Assembly (NCBI GenBank): GCA_963707965.1
Contig: CAVPRR010000003.1
Location: 186,001 to 250,000, forward strand
Direction of reading: 5' to 3'
Length of the DNA: 64,000 nucleotides
DNA from: VRUE01 sp963707965
GTDB taxonomy: Bacteria > Actinomycetota > Thermoleophilia > Solirubrobacterales > 70-9
Shown here: positions 1 through 8,142 of the stretch, piece after piece
How positions within the stretch are numbered: the stretch's first letter is position 1
Layout: every line of letters starts with the position of its first letter
Notes under the pieces: generated by a model
The model's database searches: none
Told to the model about the DNA's origin: nothing
Seen by the model: the letters and a program-made list of their open reading frames with translations, nothing else
Program-made: the position numbers and the translations under genes

Positions 1-2
1 CC

Positions 3-188
3 GAGCCAAAGATCGAGATCCTCTACGCCGACTCCCTGAAGGTCGACTACGGCCTGCGCTACACAGCCCGTGCAAGTTCGAAAGGCAGTGAGGTGATGTT
101 CTTCAGCGAGAATCTCCACATTCCACAGGCGGCGTTGCCTCCGGCCGTCACTTGGAAGCTCTTGAACTCCGCCCGGGCCGCTGCCTGA
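3..188 (+). CDS. 3' end of an unknown protein, cut by the window start
   Basis: An open frame runs from the window edge without a stop for 61 codons and ends at TGA 186-188. The peptide (IEILYADSLKVDYGL near its start, WKLLNSARAAA at its end) reads like ordinary soluble protein. No start lies in the window, so family and length are unknown. The minus-strand ORF across the same bases has antisense character and was rejected. Confidence 0.5.
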   Translation, partial: EPKIEILYADSLKVDYGLRYTARASSKGSEVMFFSENLHIPQAALPPAVTWKLLNSARAAA

Positions 189-239
189 CGGCAGACGGCA
201 ACGATTAGCGCCGCGCCAATAACCCCCCAAACTAGCGTG

Positions 240-399
240 CGGGTGGACCCACCCGTGGACCGCCGATCCACCGCCGCACCGCTTGCCAATGGGGTTGGAG
301 CCAGCCCCGCAGCCGCCGACCCCGCCCGCCCCTCATTCGAGGATCGATCGGGGTCGGCGGCTGTGGAGGAGTGAGAAAACTGGCAAGCGGTGCGGTGGT
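240..399. repeat. Nested inverted repeats (large potential hairpin)
   Basis: The gene-less stretch 189-753 contains an outer inverted repeat, 270-288 against 381-399 (18 of 19 pairs; the exception is G-U compatible in RNA). Nested within it is a perfect 15-bp repeat, 310-324 against 349-363. A third small palindrome sits at 240-246/249-255. The fold could act as a long terminator, a structured RNA or a miniature element end. Nothing else is recognisable in 400-753 apart from the AAC repeat. Confidence 0.7.
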
Positions 400-454
400 T
401 ATGGAAGGCATAGGGAACAGAGTGGGGAGGGGTCAGACTGGGTCAAAAAGAGAA

Positions 455-475
455 AAACAACAACAACAACAACAA
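455..475. repeat. (AAC)n microsatellite
   Basis: Six tandem AAC units, flanked by A-rich sequence, lie just after the large hairpin in an otherwise gene-less region. This is unusual composition for a GC-rich genome. No function can be assigned. Confidence 0.7.
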
Positions 476-753
476 ACTGCAAAAGGGCCGCGAAGGAAAG
501 GAGAGCGAACGGCAGCGGCATCTGTGCGCAAGGATGCCGGGCCTTAGGAGGGCCGTGCGGAGCATTCAGATCGGCGGATATTGATGTCCGGCATGATCTC
601 GCGCGTGGACAAGCACCTGCAGCCACAACTCGAAGCCTGCGAGGCGACGAGCTGGCCCGACGCCGCCGCGCCCGCAAGCACGCCGTAGCCGAGCTCCGCG
701 CCGTCGCCCCCCCGGCCACAGCTTCGGCCGCCGCGCCCGGTAAAACCTAAATC

Positions 754-1725
754 ATGAGTCGGCCTATCCCGGTGGCTTCAGACCCAGTTCAGGACCCACC
801 GATCATCTGGCGCACGAAGCTGCGCTCGAAAAAGGACGGCGTCAACCACGCGAAGCAGGTGGCCTATTGCGTCCACGGCGGTCGGGTCGGCATTGGCTGG
901 GGTATCGAGGAGTTCCCGAGTGGAACTGGACTTGCCAGAGTCGTTGAAGCAATCCGTCTGAGCGATCGACCCAACTGGGGACGGCAAGCCGCCTCGACCG
1001 TCCGGCTCTTCGGCGAAGAGGCTGCCATAGGAGATTTCATCTGGACTCGGGATCTCGAGGGACGCTTTCGCCTGGCTCGGATCACTGGGCGCTACCGCTA
1101 CAACAACTCCACCAAGGCAAAAGAGGTAGACACCCACCAGGTGCGAAAGGCAGACTGGGCGCCGAGGCCGCTCGGGGACCTTGAGGTTCCAGGCGCTGTT
1201 GTGCGTGCCTTCTCTGGCATTTCGACGAGCTTCAGTCGGATCAAGGATCCCGGGGCGCGTACCTACACCGCGTGGATTTGGGAGAAGGTCCATGGCAGAA
1301 AGCCCGCGCCCTTGGCTCTCTCCACAGATGAAGTGCTGCAACATCTCGACCCCTATGACCTCGAGGATCTGATCTACGTCTGGATGCAAGTTTCAAAGGG
1401 TTTCCTAGCGCTGCCAAAGGCGCGCCGTACGGACACGCCTGCCTATGAGTGGACCATGCTCCATCGCAAGACCCACACGCCCGCGATCGTCCAGGTTAAG
1501 TCTGGCGCTCAGGCAGTCGACCTCGAGGCGCTAGCTGCCGCGGCACCGGACGAGGACACAACGCTCTTCGCCTTTTCAGCAGCCGGTGAGTACACAGGGA
1601 CTCCGCCGCAGAAGGTGACCTGCATCGAGACGAAAGATCTCCTCGCCTTCGTCAAGAAGCACCCCAGGTTGTTGCCCCCGCGCGTGCGCACCTGGTTCGA
1701 GTTGGCCCGACCGACAGGTCGTTAG
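754..1725 (+). CDS. Putative Mrr-like PD-(D/E)XK nuclease with N-terminal SH3-like domain
   Basis: The 323-residue protein appears to have two parts. The N-terminal half (about 30-150) is beta-rich, with GIGWG and GDFIWTRD...YRLARITGRYRY-type segments that recall small barrel modules at the front of restriction enzymes. The C-terminal half (about 190-320) has the spacing of a PD-(D/E)XK core: an acidic DLEDLIYVWMQ helix, then YEW and, after a hydrophobic strand, IVQVKSG, where the K would be the catalytic lysine. This suggests a Mrr-type DNA endonuclease. There is no adjacent methyltransferase, so it would be a stand-alone, modification-dependent type if active. The fold assignment is an inference from motif pattern. 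Confidence 0.5.
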   Translation: MSRPIPVASDPVQDPPIIWRTKLRSKKDGVNHAKQVAYCVHGGRVGIGWGIEEFPSGTGLARVVEAIRLSDRPNWGRQAASTVRLFGEEAAIGDFIWTRDLEGRFRLARITGRYRYNNSTKAKEVDTHQVRKADWAPRPLGDLEVPGAVVRAFSGISTSFSRIKDPGARTYTAWIWEKVHGRKPAPLALSTDEVLQHLDPYDLEDLIYVWMQVSKGFLALPKARRTDTPAYEWTMLHRKTHTPAIVQVKSGAQAVDLEALAAAAPDEDTTLFAFSAAGEYTGTPPQKVTCIETKDLLAFVKKHPRLLPPRVRTWFELARPTGR

Positions 1726-1991
1726 AGATCGCGAACGCGGCTTGAGGATGCAGCGCCACGTTGCTTGGGCGCACCGAAACACGGGCAGCAAAAGGCTGAC
1801 GGCCCAACGTCCTGTAGCGAAACTGTCGATACGGCTTCGCGCGGCCGACGGATGGCCAGCAGATGCAAAAGTTCGCGCGTCTACCCAGTAATTCCGCTAC
1901 AAAAGTTCAACGCCCTGCAGGCCATCCTCTACGATCATTCTCCGATGGCTAGCTATTCGGATAACTGAGGATTTGATTGCGGATCAGTTAT

Positions 1992-3026
1992 TCAGGAACC
2001 GGATTGCAGGAGTCCGGGCGAATGACAACTACGGTGCTCGTATTGTCGGCGGATGGCGTTTGCGACGATCGCTTCGAGCAGCTCGAGGTACGTCCAGCCG
2101 GCTGCCGATGCCGAGCGGCAGAAGTCGCCGACCTCCGGGTGGAGGTGCGGCAGGGGGTTGGCCTCGAGGAAGCCCAAGCTGCCCTCGCTCGGGTCGTGTC
2201 GCATGTCGATTCGGGCAGCGTCCCGGCAGCCAAGTGCATCGAAGGCAAGTAGCGCGAGCCGCCGGGCTTCCAGGGCCAGCCGATCGTTGGCGACCGTGTC
2301 CCAGCGTACGAAGGCGCTGGCCTGCTCCTTCTGTGCGTAGCCGTAGATCGGCAGCGGCCCGCCCTCGGGATCGGTGACTTCGATCGGCTGAAGGGCTATC
2401 GGCCCGTCGCTCGTCTCCAGCACCGCTACCGTCAGCTCCGGTCCGCAAGCCACCCGCTGGACGATGGCTGGCTGCCGGTAGGTCGAAAGCACGTACTCGA
2501 CCCGCTGGAGGATGAGCGTCTCGGTGTCGACGACGGCAGCGGCGGAAATCCCCATCCCGCCGCCCTCCGCCACCGGCTTGACGATCGCCGGGCCGTCGTC
2601 CAAGAGCGCTCGCAGGCCGGTCGGCGCAGCAGGCTCCCGGACGAGCAGCCAGTCCGGGACGTATCCGCCTGCCTGGCGCACGAGTAGGTTGGCCAGGTTC
2701 TTGTCGAGGGCCGCAATCATCGCGTCCGGCGGCGAGAACGTGTAGGGCAGCTCGAAGAACTCGCACATCGCTGGCACAATCGCCTCGCGGTAGCGCAGCC
2801 CGTGCATCTCGCAGAAGTTGAAGACGAGGTTGGTGTTTGCACGCACGTCCGGGTCCAGGAGCCGGTGCGGGTCACCGAGATCAGCGACTTCGTAGCCGGC
2901 CGTCCGCAGGCCCTCTGCGAGTGCCTCCACTGTCTCCGGCTCGTCCCAGTCGGCGTCGCTGTCGGGGGAGTACCTGCGTGCGTCCGAAAATCCCTCGCGA
3001 AGGTTGTAGAGAAGCGACACCCTCAT
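1992..3026 (-). CDS. D-Ala-D-Ala ligase-like ATP-grasp enzyme (second of pair)
   Basis: The protein (~345 aa from ATG 3026) is an ATP-grasp carboxylate-amine ligase of the D-alanine-D-alanine ligase-like type. The N-domain has the NFCEMHGLRYREAIVPA segment that takes the place of HGxxGEDG in this branch, followed by ELPYTFSPPDAM. The ATP-grasp core shows AIVKPVAEGGGMGI (nucleotide loop) and ends in a metal-binding LEANPLPHLHPEVGDF motif. ATG 3026 is preferred over the longer frame because it overlaps the stop of the upstream ligase as ATGA. It is last in the aminomutase operon. It probably forms an amide or peptide bond on a small amino acid or peptide; the substrate is unknown. Confidence 0.8.
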   Translation of the reverse strand: MRVSLLYNLREGFSDARRYSPDSDADWDEPETVEALAEGLRTAGYEVADLGDPHRLLDPDVRANTNLVFNFCEMHGLRYREAIVPAMCEFFELPYTFSPPDAMIAALDKNLANLLVRQAGGYVPDWLLVREPAAPTGLRALLDDGPAIVKPVAEGGGMGISAAAVVDTETLILQRVEYVLSTYRQPAIVQRVACGPELTVAVLETSDGPIALQPIEVTDPEGGPLPIYGYAQKEQASAFVRWDTVANDRLALEARRLALLAFDALGCRDAARIDMRHDPSEGSLGFLEANPLPHLHPEVGDFCRSASAAGWTYLELLEAIVANAIRRQYEHRSCHSPGLLQSGS

Positions 3027-4072
3027 GCGCGACCCCGACGGGCAGAGGAAACCAGGTCCACCAGGAGCTGGGGGAATCCGACCCCGCTTCCGTAAAGCAG
3101 CGACCTGGCGACGCTGCTGTCGTCGCTCAGGTAGGGGATCGTGTTGAGCTCGTTCACGACGAAGCGTCCGCTCTCGGGATCGACGAGGAAGTCCACCCGA
3201 GCGAGCCCGCGACACTCTGTGGAGAGGAACGCAATGCGGGCGGCTTCCATCAACTCGGCCGTCAACCCATGGTCGAAGTTTGCCGGAACCTCGATCGGGC
3301 TCGCGGCCGACCCGTACTTAGCGTCGAAGTCGTAGAGGACGGAAGTTGGCTGGATCTGAGTGGGAAGGCCAACCGTGACCGGACAGCCTCCGTAGACACC
3401 CACCTCGACGTCCATCCCCTCGACGAGCCGCTCGACGATGGCGATGTCGTCGAACTCGAGGGCCTGCCGCAGCGCAGCGCTCGCCGCCTTAGGGGCGTCG
3501 ACGCGCGCCAAGCCAAGGCTGGAGCCGCTGCGCGCGGGCTTAACGATGCAGGGAACCCCGACCCGCTCGGCGATCGAAGTAACCACCCTCGCGGGATCGG
3601 CTTTGAAGCACGCCCGGGAAACGCAGAGACCGTCGACGACGGGAAGTCCGGCCGATGAGGCGAGCGCCTTGAAGGCGACCTTGTCGTAGCACCGGATCGA
3701 GGCCTCGGGCCCGCTCCCGACGTAGGGGAGGGAGATCGCCTCGCAGAGCGCCTGGATCTGCCCGTCCTCGCCGATCGTCCCGTGAATGACGGGAAACGCC
3801 ACATCCACGTCGAGGCTCCGGGCCCACGCGAGGAATTGCTCCTGCCAAGACAGCCACCCGGCGCCACCTTGAGCCTTCCGGTCCGCGAAGTCAGACGGAT
3901 GGGCCGCTTTCAGATCCCATCGTCCCGTTGGGCGGAGGTCAATCCACGCCGCTGCCAGGCCTTGTGAGGCGAGCCCGGCATGCACGACTGCGGCGCAGGA
4001 GCGACTTACCTCCGCCTCGCCCGAGGGACCACCGGAGATGACGCATACTCTCGGCTTCTCAGCATTCGTCAA
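3023..4072 (-). CDS. D-Ala-D-Ala ligase family ATP-grasp enzyme (first of pair)
   Basis: The protein (~349 aa) has the canonical order of the Ddl family: ISGGPSGEAEVS at the N-terminus, VIHGTIGEDGQIQ (substrate and helix-dipole loop), YVGSGPEASI, KPARSGSSLGL (ATP loop), and RVDFLV...FVVNELNTIPYLS for metal binding. The start is best placed at TTG 4072, which forms a TTGA overlap with the stop of the aminomutase gene; the longer ATG 4117 start would overlap by ~49 bp. A housekeeping ddl for cell walls would not be expected in an operon with an aminomutase, an acetyltransferase and a second ligase. A specialised role in making a short peptide is therefore more likely. That role is inferred. Confidence 0.85.
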   Translation of the reverse strand: MTNAEKPRVCVISGGPSGEAEVSRSCAAVVHAGLASQGLAAAWIDLRPTGRWDLKAAHPSDFADRKAQGGAGWLSWQEQFLAWARSLDVDVAFPVIHGTIGEDGQIQALCEAISLPYVGSGPEASIRCYDKVAFKALASSAGLPVVDGLCVSRACFKADPARVVTSIAERVGVPCIVKPARSGSSLGLARVDAPKAASAALRQALEFDDIAIVERLVEGMDVEVGVYGGCPVTVGLPTQIQPTSVLYDFDAKYGSAASPIEVPANFDHGLTAELMEAARIAFLSTECRGLARVDFLVDPESGRFVVNELNTIPYLSDDSSVARSLLYGSGVGFPQLLVDLVSSARRGRA

Positions 4073-5415
4073 GCGCTCACCACATCGCCCGCGGCCTCCC
4101 CGGCTTTTTCCCACCATTCCCTGCCACTCGGCGGCAGGGTGTCGATCGGATCGAAGTAGGGGAACTCCTCGGCGTCAGCGTCTGCCGGCGCTTCCCGGTG
4201 CGATCCGGGGTCGCGTCTCCACCGGGAGATGCCGCGCTCGCAGTCGTAGGAGGCCGGCTGGTGGATCCAGCGCTTCCCGACCGACGGGACGTCGCAGATC
4301 ACCCGCGGGATGGCGAACCCCGGCAGCCTGCCCATCAGCGCCCGCTGCAGAGACTGCGCTTCCGCGATGCTGGTGCGCCAGTGCTCCCCGTTGGGGATCA
4401 TGTCGCAGACGTAGAAGTAGTAGGGCATGATGCGGGCCTCGTCCAGAAGGCGTTCGCAGAGCTGCAGCAGCGCGGAGGGAGTCGCGTTCACGCCCCGCAT
4501 GAGGACGCCCTGGTTGCGCACGTCGCGGAAGCCGAGTTCGAGGAGCTGCGAAGTCGCGTGCCCCACCAGCTCGGTCACCTGGTTGGCGTGATTCGCGTGG
4601 GTGTGCAGAGCCAGGTCGACTCCCCGCTGCCGTGCGACCGAGGAGAGCTTTGCCATCGTCGATACGACAGGGGGATCGAGGAAGTACTGGGGCAGCGTGA
4701 CCAGGCTCTTCGACGCCAGGCGAATGCTGCGCACGTGTGGAATCTCGAGCAACTCCAGGACAAAGGCCTCAAGCCGTGCGATAGGCACGTTGGCGACATC
4801 CCCCCCTGAGACGAGAACGTCGTGGATCTCGAGGTGGGCACGCAGGTAGGCGAGCATCTGCTCGTGGCGTTGGATGCGCCGCAGCTCGAAGTTGCGCTTG
4901 GAGATGAGGTTCGTGCTCGGTCCCACCAGATCCATGCGGGTGCAGTGACCGCAGTACTGGGGGCAGGTGGTCGTCAGCTCGAGCATCACCTTGCGGGGAT
5001 AGCGATGCGCAAGCCCCTCCACCGTCCAGGAATCGGCCTCGCGGAGGCTGTCGCGGCGAGCGCGGGGATGGTTCGACCAGCGCAGGTGACGGTCGCTGCG
5101 GGCAGGAGCCATGTAGCGCCGAACGGGGTCCCCCCAGAGGTCGTCCTGGTTCATCGTGTTGAGGGCGTGCGGGGGGATCCGCAGGCCCATCGTCGCGTGT
5201 TTCTCCTGGTCGATGACGATCTCAGCGGCGAGGTCGTCAGGAAGGGAGTTCCCGAAGATGCGTTTCAGTCCGTCGACCGTGGAGACGGAATTTCGACGTT
5301 GCCAGCGGGCGTCCCGCCACGTCGTTGGCGTGACGTCGCGAAAGCCCGGAAGGCGGCGCCAGTCGGGTTCGGCGAGAGTCGCATGGGCCCGGTCCAAGGA
5401 AGTGTCATCGGGCAA
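4069..5415 (-). CDS. kamA: Lysine 2,3-aminomutase-like radical SAM enzyme (KamA family)
   Basis: The 448-residue protein carries the radical SAM cluster motif CxxxCxxC at Cys151, Cys155 and Cys158. In the known clostridial enzyme, two aspartates 37 residues apart bind the substrate epsilon-ammonium. Here Asp338 (YVCD) and Asp375 (VICD) have the same spacing and context, which favours lysine over glutamate as substrate. The PLP lysine is probably Lys381 (VPSVGK); the usual glycine-rich loop is one residue shorter. Expected reaction: L-alpha-lysine to L-beta-lysine. It follows the GNAT gene by 7 bp and overlaps the first ATP-grasp ligase (TTGA), pointing to a beta-lysine-using pathway. Residue matches to the family are from memory of its literature. 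Confidence 0.88.
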   Translation of the reverse strand: MPDDTSLDRAHATLAEPDWRRLPGFRDVTPTTWRDARWQRRNSVSTVDGLKRIFGNSLPDDLAAEIVIDQEKHATMGLRIPPHALNTMNQDDLWGDPVRRYMAPARSDRHLRWSNHPRARRDSLREADSWTVEGLAHRYPRKVMLELTTTCPQYCGHCTRMDLVGPSTNLISKRNFELRRIQRHEQMLAYLRAHLEIHDVLVSGGDVANVPIARLEAFVLELLEIPHVRSIRLASKSLVTLPQYFLDPPVVSTMAKLSSVARQRGVDLALHTHANHANQVTELVGHATSQLLELGFRDVRNQGVLMRGVNATPSALLQLCERLLDEARIMPYYFYVCDMIPNGEHWRTSIAEAQSLQRALMGRLPGFAIPRVICDVPSVGKRWIHQPASYDCERGISRWRRDPGSHREAPADADAEEFPYFDPIDTLPPSGREWWEKAGEAAGDVVSA

Positions 5416-5422
5416 CGGAGCT

Positions 5423-6118
5423 TCACCGTCCTCTCACACAGGTCGCCGCGTGCCGAGAGCGGCGCAACGGGGTGGGAGTCGAAGGGCGGCGACGGCCCAA
5501 GCGGACCAGGCGCTTTGCTATGTAGCTAGGGCAACGGGGGGGGGGGGGGGGTAGGTGCTTGAGGTGGCGGTACAGGTCGAGGTCGCACCGCTTCCCGTGC
5601 TCGATCCGGAAAGACGACAGCCGCGCCTCGTATTCGTACCCCTCGGCCTCCGCCAGCCGCTTCGACGCGGTGTTGTCGAGGTTCACGAAGAGGTCGATGC
5701 GCTCTACCGGGAGCCGTTCGAACGCCCACCGGGTGACAAGGCGCAGGCCGAGGGAGGCGATTCCACGCCGCCGGAAGGACGGGAGCACCCAGTACCCAAC
5801 CTCGGCACGACGGTGCTTCCACGCGAAGTCAACGAATCCGACGTTGCCCAGTGGCTGGTCCGTGCTGTCACGCAGCGCGAAGTGCAACGCGATCCCCTGA
5901 CGACGCTGCCGCTCCTGTCGCTCCAGCCAGTCGATGGCCGCGGCTTCTTCGGGCTCGGGCATGCTGGTGAAAGCCTGGATATCCGGATCGGCGGCGGCCG
6001 CCATGACCGCGGGAAGATCAGCTGCCCGCCAGGGTGCCAGTCGCAGGTCTTCAGTGGCGGGGAGGGCAACGCCTTTCTCGATCTCAATTGACACCTCTGC
6101 CGTCGGCGCCTCGTTCAC
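5423..6118 (-). CDS. GNAT N-acetyltransferase (RimJ/RimL type) with homopolymer near C-terminus
   Basis: The frame encodes a GNAT_3-type acetyl-CoA-dependent N-acetyltransferase: LRLAPWRAADLPAV at the start, NVGFVDFAWKHRRAEVGYW, then the acetyl-CoA loop RRRGIASLGLRLV and NLDNTASKRLAEAEGY. Start GTG 6118 overlaps the upstream stop (GTGA), so the longer reading from 6199 is not needed. After RHLKHL the frame crosses 16 consecutive C residues (five prolines) and continues for ~45 unlikely residues. With one C fewer or one more, the protein would end within a few codons. The true C-terminus is therefore uncertain. In the operon it could acetylate beta-lysine or a peptide made from it, as AblB does for beta-lysine in other organisms. 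Confidence 0.8.
   Translation of the reverse strand: MNEAPTAEVSIEIEKGVALPATEDLRLAPWRAADLPAVMAAAADPDIQAFTSMPEPEEAAAIDWLERQERQRRQGIALHFALRDSTDQPLGNVGFVDFAWKHRRAEVGYWVLPSFRRRGIASLGLRLVTRWAFERLPVERIDLFVNLDNTASKRLAEAEGYEYEARLSSFRIEHGKRCDLDLYRHLKHLPPPPPRCPSYIAKRLVRLGRRRPSTPTPLRRSRHAATCVRGR
5536..5551. repeat. 16-bp poly-G tract inside the GNAT 3' end
   Basis: Sixteen uninterrupted G residues (C on the coding strand) lie in the last part of the acetyltransferase frame. Only one of the three possible lengths modulo 3 lets the frame run on; the other two stop at once. It could be a contingency repeat or a sequencing/assembly artefact. Confidence 0.85.
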
Positions 6119-7080
6119 GAAGCCCTGCCCGTGTTCGATGGGCGGTCGGATGCGGCCCCTTCTGCCAGCGCGATCGTCCCCCTCGGCACTTCGCCCCACC
6201 TGGAGATCTCCGTCGGAGGCTCCTCCGTTGCCACGCGCTTCAGGTTGTTGAACCGAGTGACCGCTCGCTGGACGTCGCTGGAGTCGAGGTAGTACTCGTA
6301 GTAGATGTCGTCCCCGTCGGCGTTGAAGACGATGTCGTGGTAGATCACCTCGTCGTAGATCGCCATGCTCGTCTTGAGGTCGTCGGACAGGGTGCTTCGC
6401 TGGACGAAGAGAAGTCGCACGCCCGCCTCTAGCTGTTCCTCGACGATCTGCGCGAGTTCGGGTGAGCCCTCCTCCCAGAGGACGACGCGTTCGATCTTGA
6501 CGTCGCGCTCACGGATCGCTCGTCGGTTGCGATCGAGGTAGTCACGGCCGGCGGGGGACAGCCACCAAGAGTTGTCGCACTCCGGGATCGTCGTCGCCAG
6601 CACCGAGTCCTGCACGAGGTCGATCTGATTGGCCATGGGAGTGGCGTCACCGGCTGGCACGCGTATTTGACCTCGATTGAGATCTTGAAGGAATGCCCGC
6701 GTATCTCCCAGCTCGGCTCGCATTAGGTCGATGAAAAGCAGCGCACTGCGATCACGGGCAAGCACGCTCTTGGCGCTGGTGGCGATTTCCCGTAGATCGG
6801 CGAGCAGCCATGGCGTGTCATCGACGGCAGCCATCAAGACTGAGCGCTGGTCCTCGACTTCAATGCGGTGCTCAAATCGGCGAAGAAGGTCGTAGACCAA
6901 GGCGAGTACCGTTCCGGTCAACCCGATGCATACGCCGAGCAATACGGTCGCTGAGGTCACCAGCGCCAAGAGAATCGCGAGGGCGACCGAAACCACGACA
7001 CCTATCAGCAAGGGCGACCGCAGCAGATGGATCCCCGCGGCTGGCTGTAGTAGACCCGTGGTATAGCGTCGCGATGGCAT
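6115..7080 (-). CDS. Two-TM membrane protein with cytosolic sensor-like domain
   Basis: The 321-residue protein starts at ATG 7080. It has two adjacent transmembrane helices (about residues 25-42 and 44-64: LLIGVVVSVALAILLALV and a following hydrophobic stretch), then a soluble region of ~250 residues. The soluble part resembles the phospholipase D-like regulatory domains of unknown function (REIATSAKSVL, a WLSPAGRDYL block, KIERVVLWEE, GVRLLFVQRSTL, IYDEVIYHDIVFN). No HKD catalytic motif is visible. It is first in the operon and overlaps the GNAT gene by GTGA. It may sense or localise the pathway at the membrane; the function is not known. Confidence 0.65.
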   Translation of the reverse strand: MPSRRYTTGLLQPAAGIHLLRSPLLIGVVVSVALAILLALVTSATVLLGVCIGLTGTVLALVYDLLRRFEHRIEVEDQRSVLMAAVDDTPWLLADLREIATSAKSVLARDRSALLFIDLMRAELGDTRAFLQDLNRGQIRVPAGDATPMANQIDLVQDSVLATTIPECDNSWWLSPAGRDYLDRNRRAIRERDVKIERVVLWEEGSPELAQIVEEQLEAGVRLLFVQRSTLSDDLKTSMAIYDEVIYHDIVFNADGDDIYYEYYLDSSDVQRAVTRFNNLKRVATEEPPTEISRWGEVPRGTIALAEGAASDRPSNTGRAS

Positions 7081-7259
7081 TCAAGAATCCTTCGTCCCCC
7101 CGAGGGTACAACCATGGGCCCGTGCTGGACTGCCACAGGGAGGCGGTGAGCAACTCGGGCCTAGCTGATCGAGTGCGTCGGTCAGCCATACGGCGGCGCG
7201 CAGGCATGCTGCCGTCGGCACGCAACCGTTGGCGGCGGGCCGCTAGTAGTGTGAGCGGC

Positions 7260-7868
7260 GTGGTGGCAAATGCAAATGACGCTCCCGATGTCGTCGATCT
7301 GCGCAGCTGGGCGATGGAGCACCTGCTGTATGAGTTCGGCATGTTGCGCGAGACTGCGGAAGAGCTTGCCCGTGGGCATCACGCGGGCGATGCTGTTGTG
7401 CAGAACGCACTACTTGAGAGCTTCACCGTGCATGCCCGCGGGTTGCTTGACTTTCTGTATGGCAAACGCAGAAAGCGTGATGATGCCCTCGCCAGTGACT
7501 TCTTCGTGGATACGACGTGGGAGCAAGGTCGCCCAGCTCGCTCTGGACGGCTTGGCGAAGTGAACCGCCGTGTGGGCAAAGAGATAGCCCACCTCACCTA
7601 TTCCCGGGCGACTGTTACCGAGCGGGCGAAGGGTTGGGACATAAGCGCCATGTATATGGAGATGGCGCAGGTCTTCGGATTATTCGTCCGCCTTGTTCCC
7701 GAGGAGACGATCGGGCGGGAGTTCTTGGAGGTGGCTAACTCGTTGCTGCCGGGGAGGTCGGCACGGGAGTTAGGGGGTATCTCATGGCTTGGCTCGACAG
7801 CGCCCGCGAGCGTTGCCACTCACGTCCTTCGGCCAGCTGAGTTGGCCGATGAGATTGTGCCTGGGTAG
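7260..7868 (+). CDS. HEPN-like hypothetical protein
   Basis: The conserved part begins around GTG 7260 (VVANANDAPDVVDLRSW) and gives ~202 residues. The larger frame upstream is arginine-rich antisense of the neighbouring membrane gene. The protein is helical: NALLESFTVHARGLLDFLY, followed by RRVGKEIAHLTY, which has an R-x6-H pattern typical of HEPN ribonuclease or nucleotide-binding domains. Stand-alone HEPN proteins of this kind occur in toxin-antitoxin and anti-phage contexts, but no nucleotidyltransferase partner is adjacent. GTG 7251 and 7263 are alternative starts. Confidence 0.6.
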   Translation: MVANANDAPDVVDLRSWAMEHLLYEFGMLRETAEELARGHHAGDAVVQNALLESFTVHARGLLDFLYGKRRKRDDALASDFFVDTTWEQGRPARSGRLGEVNRRVGKEIAHLTYSRATVTERAKGWDISAMYMEMAQVFGLFVRLVPEETIGREFLEVANSLLPGRSARELGGISWLGSTAPASVATHVLRPAELADEIVPG

Positions 7869-8142
7869 GCCGAGGGGACTTGCGGGGACCCCGTGGCTAC
7901 TCGATACCAAGGCTATGGTCGAGCTCTCCGTTCTGGATCAATGGCGCCCTCGATCCGCACTTGACGCTCGACAGTCTTCTCGTCGACCTCTCTGCTGACG
8001 CTCGCCTCCTGTGCGCCGCTGCGGCGCATGCGCTCGGCGAGGCGCTCGAGGGCGCCGACGTCCATGCCCGCCTCGCCGACTGCTGGCACTGCCAGTGTGG
8101 ACTTATCGGGAGCTGCACCTCAGGCTGCAATCTTGACCTAGA

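Noticed and set aside
59..289. Minus-strand 76-residue frame with a hydrophobic stretch
   Set aside because: Its C-terminal half is antisense to the better-supported partial gene 3-188 and there is no ribosome site.
778..1389. Minus-strand 203-residue frame
   Set aside because: Antisense of the nuclease-like gene; no recognisable protein features.
3023..3215. Extension of the second ATP-grasp gene to 3215
   Set aside because: The extra residues are Arg-rich antisense-like sequence overlapping the first ligase; ATG 3026 has an ATGA overlap.
6810..7250. 5' extension of the HEPN-like frame at 7260
   Set aside because: Arg/Pro-rich, antisense of the two-TM gene; the conserved part starts near 7260.
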